Below, one piece after another: positions 1 to 9,525 of a DNA stretch of 64,000 nucleotides. The notes beneath the pieces were generated by a model. It was given only the letters and a program-made list of their open reading frames with translations. It was not told where the DNA came from and made no database searches. The stretch is from Anthoceros angustus (lineage: Eukaryota > Streptophyta > Anthocerotopsida > Anthocerotales > Anthocerotaceae): contig MU008172.1 of assembly GCA_010909165.1 (NCBI GenBank), forward strand, positions 992,001 through 1,056,000, read 5' to 3'. The position numbers were made by a program, and so were the translations under genes. How positions within the stretch are numbered: the stretch's first letter is position 1; every line of letters starts with the position of its first letter.

Positions 1-1602
1 GAGGAGGGTGAGGAGGAGAAGGAGGAGAAGGAGCAGAGGATAGACGACCGGATAAGGTATGGCACAGCCTTGCTGAACCAGCCGGCCATTGAGTACCAGC
101 TGGAGCTGGATATCGACACCTCGGAGTGGTGGTATCCGCGGGCCGTGCTGCTGTGGACCACCTTCAGGGCTTCCCTGATCAGGATGAAGGACGTGGATGA
201 TGAAAGCTACGAGGAGAACATGGACAGGGAGGCGGCCTTCCTCATGAATGCTGTTTGGGGCGAGTATGATCCCAAGGAAGTTCTGGACACCAATTTCCGT
301 CAGGTACAGTCTTCCTCTGATATGGTATCTCGCGTGTTTGTGGGGGCTGATGGGAAGGGAATCAATGAGCAAAGTGATTCAGGCAAAGAGTGGCTTTTTC
401 TGGCCGACATGTACAACGCACCGGGTAAGAGGCCTAGTCTTGTCTCGACGTGGGGCGAGAGAGAGTGGCTTGCGAAGAATGTGTTCGAGGGATCGTCGTT
501 CAACTTGATAGGGGACGGCCTCAAATGTCAGCATGGATTGCTGTTTTTCGGAACCATTTCCGGGGTTTCAGCCGCCCAAGCGAGGCAGGAACTGCAGGAA
601 CGCATGGACAAGAATTATTTCTTCAAATTCTTGCCCGTCCTGCTCAGGGAAGTCGGAGATGAGGAGGAAGTTCAATGCCTGGTATGCTCTCCGCAAAATC
701 TGCTGTCTCTGCGAATTCCCGAGGAATACCAGGCTCTCATCCTGTTCGGGCTCTCCTTGGGAGTTGCATTTGGTGCTTCCCAAGTGGTGTCGGCAGATCC
801 TTCGCCAAACGGTTTGTCACTGTGGGAGCGGTGTATCGTACCTATGGGGCTTCTGTCCGTCATGAGTTTAAGCCATGTCGTAAAAAAAGCTGTTGCTTCT
901 GCTCACGGCGTGTCGCACCAGGTAATGCTGCCTTTGTACTTGCCGGCTCCTCACCTTGGAGCTCTGGCCGCTTCTACTTCCTACTTGGGGTGCCTCCCCA
1001 ACCGGAAATGTGTACTTGATCTGTCGGTTTACAGCAGTCTGGCATCTCTCACGCTGTCGAGCCTCTTCATCCTGGCCAGTTCAACGTCTTCTCTTTCTCC
1101 CCAGGCGCAGGGCATTTCCAAGGCGGTGGCAGACATGACAGGGTTTGTGGCCGTTCCCTCGGATATTATAGCGCATTCAGGTCCTCTTACATGGCTGTTG
1201 AATCACCTGGCCGTTGCCACTTCCTCCACAGATGCCGGTGGGGTTAATGTGTTGAGCCCCTGGGCGCTTGCTGGTGTTTTGGGACTTCACATCACTGCCA
1301 TGACTCTGCTGCCTATAGGGATTCTGGACGGGGGCCGAATTATCACTGCTCTCTTGGGGCGTGGATGGCGCTTTCTGAAATTCCTGGTGTATGTGGCAGT
1401 GGCCGCCTCCATTGGTGCGTCGGGTTCCTTCTCGTCCGCAGCTACGTGGTCACTTTTCATCTTACAGATATCGGGAGATGACTGGTATCAACTGGACGAG
1501 GTCACTGAGCCGAATCTGTTCACAAAGCTTGTAGCCTGCATTCTGCTTCTGGCAGGAGCAGCTTGTTTCCTTGTGCCTATCACGGCATTGCCATCCGTCT
1601 AA
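1..1602 (+). CDS. EGY-like site-2 protease homologue (M50 pseudoprotease), 5'-truncated
   Basis: The frame is open from base 1 to the TAA at 1600-1602, so the true start lies outside the window; the TTG at 70 is not a start. The visible part (~533 aa) begins with a Glu/Lys-rich stretch, then a soluble domain, then several hydrophobic segments. Near the C-terminus LLPIGILDGGR matches the second S2P motif (N/L-x-LDGG) of the EGY plastid proteases. Where the zinc-binding HExxH should be, the sequence reads SHVVKKAVAS, so the catalytic motif is absent. The order of motifs (SxxxxKKAVAS, then a LPNRK-type loop, then LDGGR) parallels EGY3, itself an inactive-type homologue, encoded intact at 7224-9525. 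It is much more diverged than that gene and intronless over the visible part. Inferred role: plastid membrane pseudoprotease. Family is fairly sure, exact orthology is not. Confidence 0.7.
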   Translation, partial: EEGEEEKEEKEQRIDDRIRYGTALLNQPAIEYQLELDIDTSEWWYPRAVLLWTTFRASLIRMKDVDDESYEENMDREAAFLMNAVWGEYDPKEVLDTNFRQVQSSSDMVSRVFVGADGKGINEQSDSGKEWLFLADMYNAPGKRPSLVSTWGEREWLAKNVFEGSSFNLIGDGLKCQHGLLFFGTISGVSAAQARQELQERMDKNYFFKFLPVLLREVGDEEEVQCLVCSPQNLLSLRIPEEYQALILFGLSLGVAFGASQVVSADPSPNGLSLWERCIVPMGLLSVMSLSHVVKKAVASAHGVSHQVMLPLYLPAPHLGALAASTSYLGCLPNRKCVLDLSVYSSLASLTLSSLFILASSTSSLSPQAQGISKAVADMTGFVAVPSDIIAHSGPLTWLLNHLAVATSSTDAGGVNVLSPWALAGVLGLHITAMTLLPIGILDGGRIITALLGRGWRFLKFLVYVAVAASIGASGSFSSAATWSLFILQISGDDWYQLDEVTEPNLFTKLVACILLLAGAACFLVPITALPSV

Positions 1603-2117
1603 TATGGTCGTCCGGACCGCCATGCCCCAGGCGACAAATCCTAGGCTGGGCATGGGCGTCCGCTTCCGTCGGGCCTGACCATGGAGCGCACGCAGTCCTG
1701 TCACAACTCGTCACCTGTGAGTGCATTATACACGCGGAATGCGGCCTTGTATGGTGCTCAATTTCTGAGGTGGCCTGGATGCCATGCTCTCCCGGCAACC
1801 AGATAGATGCCAAGCTGCGATGATCATGAACCCTAACCCTGAATGGAGGTTAAGCACTGACGAAAAAAGCAAGGATGGATGCCATTTCCTGAGCTGGCAT
1901 CTTGTCTTTGGTCACGGTTTTCTGCAATATTTGACACCTCAGAAGCCGTCGAGATGTACCTGCTCTGTTTGTACAAAGGCCCGCTGCTCTGTTAAATATG
2001 TACAAAGGCCAGCTGCTCTGTTAAATATGTACAAAGGCCCGATTAAACGGATGCTTCAGGCCCTGGTACATATGTACATACATACTGTATGTAGATACGT
2101 ACAAGTTCCCACTTAAC
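1603..2117. other. Intergenic region between convergent genes
   Basis: This stretch holds the 3' ends of the EGY-like gene and of PrimPol. It contains a three-copy short repeat (1960-2041) and, just after it, alternating GTACATA/TATGTAC-like palindromic sequence around 2067-2105. No coding region is supported. Confidence 0.6.
1960..2041. repeat. Three tandem copies of a 24-29-nt unit
   Basis: The unit begins CTGCTCTGTT and ends GTACAAAGGCC. Copies start at 1960, 1984 and 2013. The first lacks the internal AAATAT found in the other two, which are nearly identical. Confidence 0.85.
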
Positions 2118-4791
2118 TCAGGAACCCTGAGCCCGCACGTGCTTCGCTTCTAGTTCCTCGGCCAGTTGTGCCACCTCCGACCACCAGCTTTCATCATAAG
2201 GATTTTCCTCCTTCCACACACAAGGGAGATAAAATCTCTCACAGACGCTGGATAGAATTTTGTTGAACTTGACTACAATGGGCAAGGGCCAACTCGCTTA
2301 CCTGCTGAGCCTGCTCACTGGTTGGTTGCGAATCACACTCGATGGATGCCATGGATGAGATGACGTCATTCCACCATATCTCATCATCATCCACCGCATC
2401 CTTCACACAGTTTTCAATTTGATGGGCAGTTTCTTGATGACCAAAGACTCCACGATTCGAAACAGAGTCCACCTCTACTGCACGCCCACAGCACGTGGTG
2501 GATGTGGGACGCTGATACTGTTGGGGAATGAAGTCCATTGGTATCTGCCTGATCTGAGAACGAAAATCTGGGTAGGTGGACAAATGTTGTTGTGAGACCA
2601 ACATATTCCTCTATGCTGCATCACAGGATAACGTGAGGTGAGATGTATACCTCGGCAGTCAGGATCGTGGCACTTTTGGTAGTAGCCTGGTACACGGAAG
2701 TCGACAATGTACATCACTGCATCAAATTACAGCTCTGTTCAGCCAAACTTCAATAACAAAGAAACTTCAATGCCTGGACCTGTAAGGAAGTACCATTGTT
2801 ACTCTTGTGCTGCCGTCCAATATTCTCACAGAACCGATTACCCGAGATGTTGTACACAATGACACCGTAATCTGAGAACCAGTACCAGCTTCGAATGATT
2901 CCTGTCCATCATTTTCCCGTGATAACACTGTTACTCCAACAGCCCATGATAAAAATCTGGACTCGTGGAACACTGGACCATGACTGTGTGCTTTGGCCAC
3001 AGTACCACAAAAAACGCCTAGAAACTGGGTCAGACACACAATACCTGGGATCATCTCTACCGTAGCAACACCTTCGATAAACTTATCCAATCCTGGAAAC
3101 GGGGAGTTCCCTGAAATATGAAAGGCTCCATTCTTTGGGTTACGAGAAACCGCTTGCATCTTATGGGAAGCAAAATCCATAGTGCCCCCACGACCTGCCA
3201 CCTTGGATGTCCAGACAAATGATGAGGAAGCGTTCCCATCTAGGGAGAGGCAGACCTATCAGCATATCCGGGTCAGCATTTGCTACAGAATTGAGTACTA
3301 ACCTCAAGTCCAAAAGTCAGAACCCGTTGACAGTCCTCATCTACTCGACATATTAGGGAGTCCATGAACACATCTCGTCTACTCTGCCTCACATGCCAAG
3401 CTTTTGGTTAGAGGTCTTTGAGCTTGCATACCAAACTCCTGATGCAACCCCTAGATATGCATTCTGCACTCACCATCCCAGCACATCGGAAGCGGTCTGT
3501 TGATTCAAGAACAACTGTTTTACCAGCTTTGGATGAGAAGGGCAAGCGAAAGCTGCGATTGCGAGAGTACACAGCTTTGTCCACAAAAATCTCAGCATGA
3601 TGGTCGGCACGAGTGTCTCCTTTGAGAACAAAAAGACTCTCATAAAGACTCGTCGTGTCCCGCAGTCGTTGAATCCTTGAGCACACCTGCTGACTGCAGG
3701 CTTAGCACCGCAACATGAAGACAACCTACAAGGCAGGGGAAAAAGACTGATCTAATTGCAAAAACCTCCACCAGAGGCACTCACCTCTGCCACGAAAGCC
3801 CCTGCATGAGAGTTGTCCTTGAAGGCAACCTTCGGAGCACGAATGATCAAATGTCTGGAGAACTTTTCTGACAATATTGGTGGAGAAAATAGAGAATTTT
3901 AGATCGGGGCTGGCATTTCCAAATCCACACCATCTGAATAAAATTTAGACGAGCTACACACTTTCTAGCAACAGCTGAAGAAGCACCTTCTGTAGATGAA
4001 TCGAGCTCAACTGTCCAGCCAGGCTCGTATCTCAGAGAATAGACATCGTATAAGGCGTTAGCAACTACTGACAGCAACAGATCCACCATATTTTCACCAT
4101 TCGCCCCTGAGTTCACTCTGCGGTTAAACTCCAAATCAAAATACAGGTGACACGGCGAACCCTGCAGCAGACACCAGAACTCAGCACAGTTCATTTCCGG
4201 AGCCACTCGAAAATGAAGAGGATAGACGTATGAGGAGGACCTCTCGGAGCAGCTCGTAGTGGTGTCGAAGAGCAGGTTGCATCTTCTCATAGCTGCTCTT
4301 CGAACAAAAAACGTGACACAAAGAAAAACGAAGTTCAAACAGCTCAATGACTTTCCCCGATTTGTTACCAAGCCTGTGAGCAGTATGCCTACCGTTGCCA
4401 AAACTCTTGGATTGTCGTAGCCAGAAACCTTCGCTGTCCAGAGATGTGATCTTGGAATACAAAAACAAAAACCTTGGTGGTGTTGTGGCTGCTGGCAAAC
4501 TGCATGGCCTGATCTTGCCGCGAGAAAGTCGACCATATTATAGTTGGAGACCTGCACCGCCAGGAAATACTTTACAACACACTCGACATATAATTGGGGA
4601 CCGAGAGGTGTGAGGAAAACTCACTGAAGCTGCTGGTCCTCTTGCACTGCCACAGGCTGGTGTTTGATTTGGTTGAGCAATCGCTGCAGCTTAAGTGGGG
4701 TTTTGGCGGCTTTCCCCACGGGGGACCCATAGAAAACACCTGGAGACAGCTCCTGTTTCAAGTTGTTTACGGCACCAGGCAGAGGCTGCAT
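2118..4791 (-). CDS. PRIMPOL: PrimPol DNA-directed primase/polymerase
   Basis: PrimPol is an archaeo-eukaryotic primase that reprimes stalled forks in nucleus and organelles. I deduced 12 exons, all with GT-AG introns and consistent phase: 4791-4625, 4551-4393, 4295-4241, 4161-3987, 3867-3785, 3686-3474, 3383-3303, 3255-3045, 2901-2794, 2716-2651, 2567-2302, 2267-2118 (577 aa). The catalytic DxE is in CHLYFDLEFNRR (exon 4), followed by LDSSTEEKFSRHLI, as in human PrimPol. VYSRNRSFRL and the zinc-knuckle segments NRFCENIGRQHKSNN and YYQKCHDPDCR are conserved. The C-terminus has the DESWWSEVAQLAEELEAK tail that I recall from plant homologues. ATG 4791 follows an in-frame TGA and leads into a FYGSP motif. 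The intron between the last two exons is only 34 nt. Minus-strand reading frames in adjacent phases are intron read-through. All family-defining motifs are intact, so the gene looks functional. Confidence 0.92.
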
Positions 4792-5302
4792 TCAACGTAG
4801 CAGCCTCAGCAAATGCACCGAGCTTCCCAATCCACACAACAGAAGGGGTGCGCATCAAAAACAGAGAATCAGAGACCTGTGCAGCGGGTTCGTTGGCCGC
4901 AGATTGCTGAGGAGTCGGTGGAGACGTGACGGGCGAATGGGAGTGAAGCGAAGCAGGTTGTCCCTGCCTGCCTGGAGATGATGCATGCGTGCGGACCTTT
5001 TTCCCAATGTCTGCAATAGATCATGCTGATCCAGATGAGGCGCTAATTGCAGAAACAGGACAACAGAAGCAGGGAGAGGGCAAAGCAGGGACAGAAAAAA
5101 TGGGTTACGAGGAGAAGGCGTTTGCAGGGCCTGGCCAAGCCTGTAGCAGCTATACAGTCTGTGCACGTCTGTGCATTCCTCATCCATTGCTGCCTCTGCA
5201 ATCGTTCGTATCAGGGGGAAGTGACATCAATTCGCAGACAAGAGAGGCGGGAAAAGAGTAAAATGGGAATAGAAAACACACCACGAGGTCACCCTGTGGC
5301 AT

Positions 5303-5322
5303 GCATGTGGGCATTTGGTCTA
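5303..5322 (+). repeat. tRNA-Pro 5' fragment (relic 1)
   Basis: GGGCATTTGGTCTA (5309-5322) is identical to the first 14 nt of the intact tRNA-Pro at 6822, and the preceding GCATG-type flank is shared as well. The rest of the tRNA is missing. Confidence 0.75.
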
Positions 5323-5416
5323 TGTACAGTCATATTGTCGCCAGAAGTGTGGTGAGCGGGGAAGAGCGCGGTCTAACAAACGATATATAGTAAAATATTT
5401 AGAAGCTGGTGGAGAC

Positions 5417-5437
5417 GTGGGCATTTGGTCTGGTGTA
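5417..5437 (+). repeat. tRNA-Pro 5' fragment (relic 2)
   Basis: GGGCATTTGGTCTGGTGTAT (5419-5438) resembles the acceptor and D-arm 5' half of the intact tRNA-Pro. Homology stops in the D-loop and resumes ~945 nt downstream at 6382. Confidence 0.7.
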
Positions 5438-6077
5438 TAAAACTCGCCGGCTGTATCCAAAGGCCACATAAAAAAAGACTAGAATATCTAGGTTATGCAA
5501 CAGGGCTTTGTTTAGGGACAATAAGACTGAGGAACATTTTATTTTTCTCTGCCCTGCCTACAAGATAGTATATGGCATGCATTTGTCAACTTATTTTCAG
5601 TCGGTTCAATCTTCACTTCAAAGTTTCTTTTATTTTCTGAGATTTTTTTCTTCTCATGACCCATTATAAGGTTTCTTCTATTTTAGGAGGTTTTTCTCTT
5701 TTCATGACCCTATAACATCTTCACTCCGAGGTTTCTTCTCTTTTCCAAGATTTCCTTTTTCTCATGAGATAAGGTAGACATAACGAGTTTTTGTCCAACC
5801 ACTTAAGAACAAGCACAAGGCGTATGGTCATAGTGACTCCAAACTTGTTTCAATTGTTGTCGTAATATTTTCATACGGAATAAAGTATCAAGTATACACG
5901 TAATATTTTCATATGGAATAAAGCATCATGTATACACATAAACGCATCATTGGTTCCATAAAGTGGGTGTTTTTGGGCCCTATGGCTTTTGTTCTTCTCT
6001 TTTCTAGACCTATTATTGTAGGAGTATGTTCAAATAAATGTGGCAATTCGTAATCCAGCTTTTTCAACCTGCCCTAT

Positions 6078-6330
6078 ATTCGATTATACTTCACACCATT
6101 ATTATTTAGGTTATTTGAGTATACTTCACACCATTAGTATTTAGGTTAAACTCAAAATATTGGTTAAACATCAATGCGTTTTATGTATCTTTGTCTTATG
6201 ACAAAAATTTCCCGGCCTTAGTAGACTTAACTATACTTCTATTTGAGTGTACTTCACCCCACTAGTATTTAGGTCAAACTCAAAATACCGATTACTCATG
6301 AATGCTTTTCGTGTATCTCTGTCTAGTCCG
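6078..6330 (+). repeat. Diverged direct repeats
   Basis: The segment around ATACTTCACACCATTA followed by TATTTAGGT occurs at ~6078, ~6121 and ~6245. The last two copies continue in parallel for ~80 nt (AAACTCAAAATA, then a TGTATCT-TGTCT block). Confidence 0.6.
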
Positions 6331-6381
6331 TCCCATGATGGAAATTCCATCCTTAGTGGACTTCAATATACTTTTTCTTCT

Positions 6382-6452
6382 TATGATTCTTGCTTCAGTT
6401 GCGTGAGTTCAATTCCTGTGATGCCCCTCTTCAGTTCAATTCCCGTAATGCC
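6382..6452 (+). repeat. tRNA-Pro 3' fragments (two relics)
   Basis: 6382-6427 reads TATGATTCTTGCTTC, then GTTGCG, GAGTTCAATTC and GATGCCCC. This is the anticodon arm through acceptor of tRNA-Pro with ~7 nt deleted in the variable region. A second, shorter T-arm/acceptor piece (CAGTTCAATTCCCGTAATGC) follows at 6432-6452. Confidence 0.7.
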
Positions 6453-6821
6453 CCCTACAGGGCCTAAAGGTAGAATTGTTCACTTTTTCTATACGGATTT
6501 TTTCCTTGATTCTACCCCTCACATTCCTGTATTTGTGTGGAGGTTTGAACCACTCCAAAATAAACAAACAAGTTTGATGCTATCCTAAGTAGATTCTAAT
6601 AGAAGAAGAAAGAACAACCTATACCCAAAGGTGAAAGTGGAGACTTTATATAAAAAAAGAGATGGGAAAGCCCATCTACCCCTAGACAAAAAGGGTATCA
6701 AGGTAAGGGGGACTAGCCCCACGGTCACCCAAGGAGAAGAAAGAGAAGAAAAGGAAGAAGTGTCTACTAATACAGATTACAGATATTATACTTATTTTCA
6801 CAACAGCGACGTATTGCATGC

Positions 6822-6893
6822 GGGCATTTGGTCTAGTGGTATGATTCTCGCTTCGGGTGCGAGAGGTCGTGAGTTCGATTCTCGCAATGCCCC
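6822..6893 (+). tRNA. tRNA-Pro (anticodon CGG)
   Basis: Cloverleaf: acceptor GGGCATT/AATGCCC (7 bp) with discriminator C at 6893. The D-arm is TGGTCTAGTGGTA. The anticodon arm is TCTCGC-TTCGGGT-GCGAGA with anticodon CGG at 6854-6856. The T-arm is GTGAG-TTCGATT-CTCGC with one G-U pair. It carries A-box- and B-box-like internal promoter sequences and matches the plant tRNA-Pro pattern. No intron. A T7 pol III terminator follows. Confidence 0.95.
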
Positions 6894-6913
6894 CAAACTG
6901 CTTTAGCATGGAG

Positions 6914-6920
6914 TTTTTTT
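6914..6920 (+). terminator. RNA polymerase III terminator of tRNA-Pro
   Basis: A run of seven T lies about 20 nt beyond the tRNA 3' end, the usual pol III stop signal. Confidence 0.75.
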
Positions 6921-7223
6921 CCCAGTTTCAAGGTGCCCAGTTTTTTTCCTTTCACAAGAGGTCTCCCCTTCGCAGACACCTAGATATTTCTCTCTCATTT
7001 CTCTTTCACAATCGAAGCATGCGAAGTGGCCGTGCAAACGGCGTGTCCAGTTGGAGGAACAGGCTTGGACCAGCTATACTCTCAGGCTTATGTTTGGCAT
7101 CTGCAATGCATCCGATTGGGTCAGGACAAGTGCGCAACAGCACACAGGACACGTCCTCGACTGAGAAAACTTAGATGGAAACATAGCTGCTGGGGCACAT
7201 GGGCGAGCAAGCAAGTCTGCAAC

Positions 7224-9525
7224 ATGGCCGCGTTGATGTTGGAGGTACCGGTGGGCCGGACGACAACCTGTGGACTTGGGAAGGCGTCTTGCGGTTCGCG
7301 ATCTCAGGTGTGAATACCCGCACTGCGCACTGCGCACTGCGATCCCTCTAGCGCTGTAATTGACTAGTGCTGCGTGCAGGTGTGGGGCGTAAGGCTGGTG
7401 AGGCACAGAGCACGTCGGGAGGCTTACGAGGGACCGGCATTGCGATTCCGGCGCAAACCCAGTTTGAGGCCCAGGGCTGAGTTCAAAGACGATGCTGACT
7501 CCGATTCCCGAAAGTCCAGCCGCGACGATGGCACCGGCACTGCATCAGCTGTCGAGGACAGCGACAAACGTGAGCCAGCACAGAAAGTTGAGGGCACCAA
7601 TGGTCGATTGGACACTGAGAAGAAGCAGGAGGTGGACTGGAAGAAGGACGAGGACTTCAGGCGATTCATGAGCAACCCGAGCATCGAGACCGCTCTGAAG
7701 CTGGAAAAGAAGAGAACTGAGGAGAAGATCAGGCAGCTGCAGCTTAGCACCCAAGACAGCGGAAATATTTTCCAAAACTTTTTCCGCTCACTCGTCCTGA
7801 ATGCGGTGCAGAAGGAGAAGGAAAGGTTGGACAAGGTTGGGGCAAAGTTTAAAGCCCTGGACTTGACCAAGGTACGTGCTCGGGGTTTGCATGCCATTCC
7901 TTTCCACACTATAATATGAATTGACAATTGTCTTCATGCATTCTCAACGATTCAGACTGATGGATGTTACAACAGCTCAAGAGCTGCTTCACATATGACA
8001 CGTTCTACGCCACAGATGTGCGGCGGATGGGTGACGGAGGGATCTTCATTGGCAACTTGAGGAGGCCGATTGAAGAAGTGAAGCCTAGGTTGGAGCAAAG
8101 ACTGAACGAAGCAGCAGGATGTGAGGTGGACATCTGGTTCATGGAGCAGACTCTGAATGACGGCGAGCAGAAGCAGGTACCACTCTAACTTAGACCTTGT
8201 TGGATGAATGGCTGCAGCTGCATGTCACCAACTTGCAGTCTTGCACTGTGAACTCGTATGCTGCAGGTATGCGTAGTGCAGCCAAAGGAGGAGATCGATC
8301 TGCAGCTGGAGGCTAACAGGTTAAGCAACCTGTATGGGTATGTGAGTGCACTTGCTTTGGGGGTTACAACAGCAGGGACCATAGCAATCATGTCTGGATT
8401 CTTCCTTCAACCGAATGCAACATTCGACGATTATGTGGCACGAGTTTTGCCACTTTTCGGTGGCTTTGTGGCCATCGGCGGGGCATCTGAGGTGAGGGAG
8501 CCTCATGAGCTCTAGCTTGCGCTGTGCTGTTCAAGTAGTGCAGTGTGACGAGCAGCGTGGAAATGCAATGTGCAGATTGCCACCAGGTTGACTGCTGCCA
8601 AATACGGGGTGCAACTGAGCCCCTCCTTTCTCATACCCTCCAACTGGACAGGGTGTCTCGGTGTTGTGAACAACTTGGAGTCCCTGCTTCCCAACAGACA
8701 GGCCTTGTTCGACATCGCAGCTGCTCGAGCCACCAGCGCATTCTTGACGTCGTTTGTGCTAGCAGGCATTTCCTTCTACCTGGATGGGAGCTTCAACGGC
8801 GGTGACAACGCTCTGTAAGGATTGAGCTGGCTGTCAAAGCTTGGACTCTGGACTAGAATGTCTCTACTGCGATGGTGAGTGATTTTATGTGTGTGGGTGA
8901 CTTGGCAATATTGCAGATACATCCGACCCCAGTTTTTCATCAACAACCCTCTGCTGTCATTCGTCCAATACGTGACCGGGCCGTACAGCGACGAGCTGGG
9001 CAACGTTCTACCCCAAGCCGTGCCGGGAGTTGGAGTGCCAGTGGACCCCCTGGCCTTTGCCGGTCTTCTGGGTGTGTAGAACTTTACGTTGAACTTGGGT
9101 CAGCAGCTCTGGTCTGTGACTTTGGATGGAAATGTGACGTTTCCTCTGCTGCTGCTGCTGGTGCAGGCATGGTGGTGACGTCGCTGAACCTGCTGCCCAT
9201 CGGGCGGCTGGAGGGTGGTCGCATTGCGCAAGCGCTGCTGGGCAGGAGGGTGGCGGGTGTGCTGTCGGTGTGGAGTTCGGTGGCACTGGGCGTGGGAGGG
9301 CTCACCGGCAGCGTGCTGTGCCTGGTGTGGGGGTTTGTGGCTACCTTCTTCCGTGGCGGGGAGGAGTTGCCCGCCCAGGATGAGATCACTGCTGTGGAGC
9401 AGTGGCGGTATGTGTGGGGCGGCCTGCTTGCCGTCTTGTGCATCCTCACGCTGTTCCCCAACAGCGCAGGGACCTTCCCTAGCGCCTTTTACACTCCACC
9501 TTTCTTCAGGGGGGATGCCTTCTGA
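7224..9525 (+). CDS. EGY3: EGY3-type plastid site-2 protease-like protein
   Basis: EGY3 is a chloroplast membrane protein of the M50/S2P family that lacks the zinc-binding HExxH. Seven exons in consistent phase: 7224-7307, 7380-7871, 7976-8176, 8267-8491, 8576-8814, 8917-9071, 9167-9525 (584 aa; Arabidopsis EGY3 is about 573). Exon 1 (ATG 7224) and the start of exon 2 form a basic, Ser/Arg-rich transit peptide. Exon 2 is a charged coiled coil. The remainder is very close to EGY3 as I remember it, for example YDTFYATDVRRMGDGGIFIG, PSNWTGCLGVVNNLESLLPN and LNLLPIGRLEGGR, ending PFFRGDAF. In the HExxH position it reads IATRLTAAKYG, and LDGG is replaced by LEGG, as expected for this pseudoprotease branch. 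Several hydrophobic segments lie in the C-terminal half. EGY3 is linked to heat and high-light responses in angiosperms (family knowledge). It sits 5.6 kb downstream of a second, diverged EGY-like gene. Confidence 0.95.

Larger units (their letters stand above)
4792..6821. other. AT-rich intergenic region upstream of PrimPol, with tRNA relics
   Basis: No gene is supported. From ~5380 the composition becomes AT-rich. It contains broken tRNA-Pro pieces (5303-5322, 5417-5437, 6382-6452), a T-rich degenerate repeat at ~5620-5770 (TTTCTTCT-TTTT-TCTCATGA recurring three times) and partial repeats of a segment ending ACTAGTATTTAGG or ATTAGTATTTAGG at ~6078-6330. Short ORFs such as 6247-6588 show no family features. 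Confidence 0.6.
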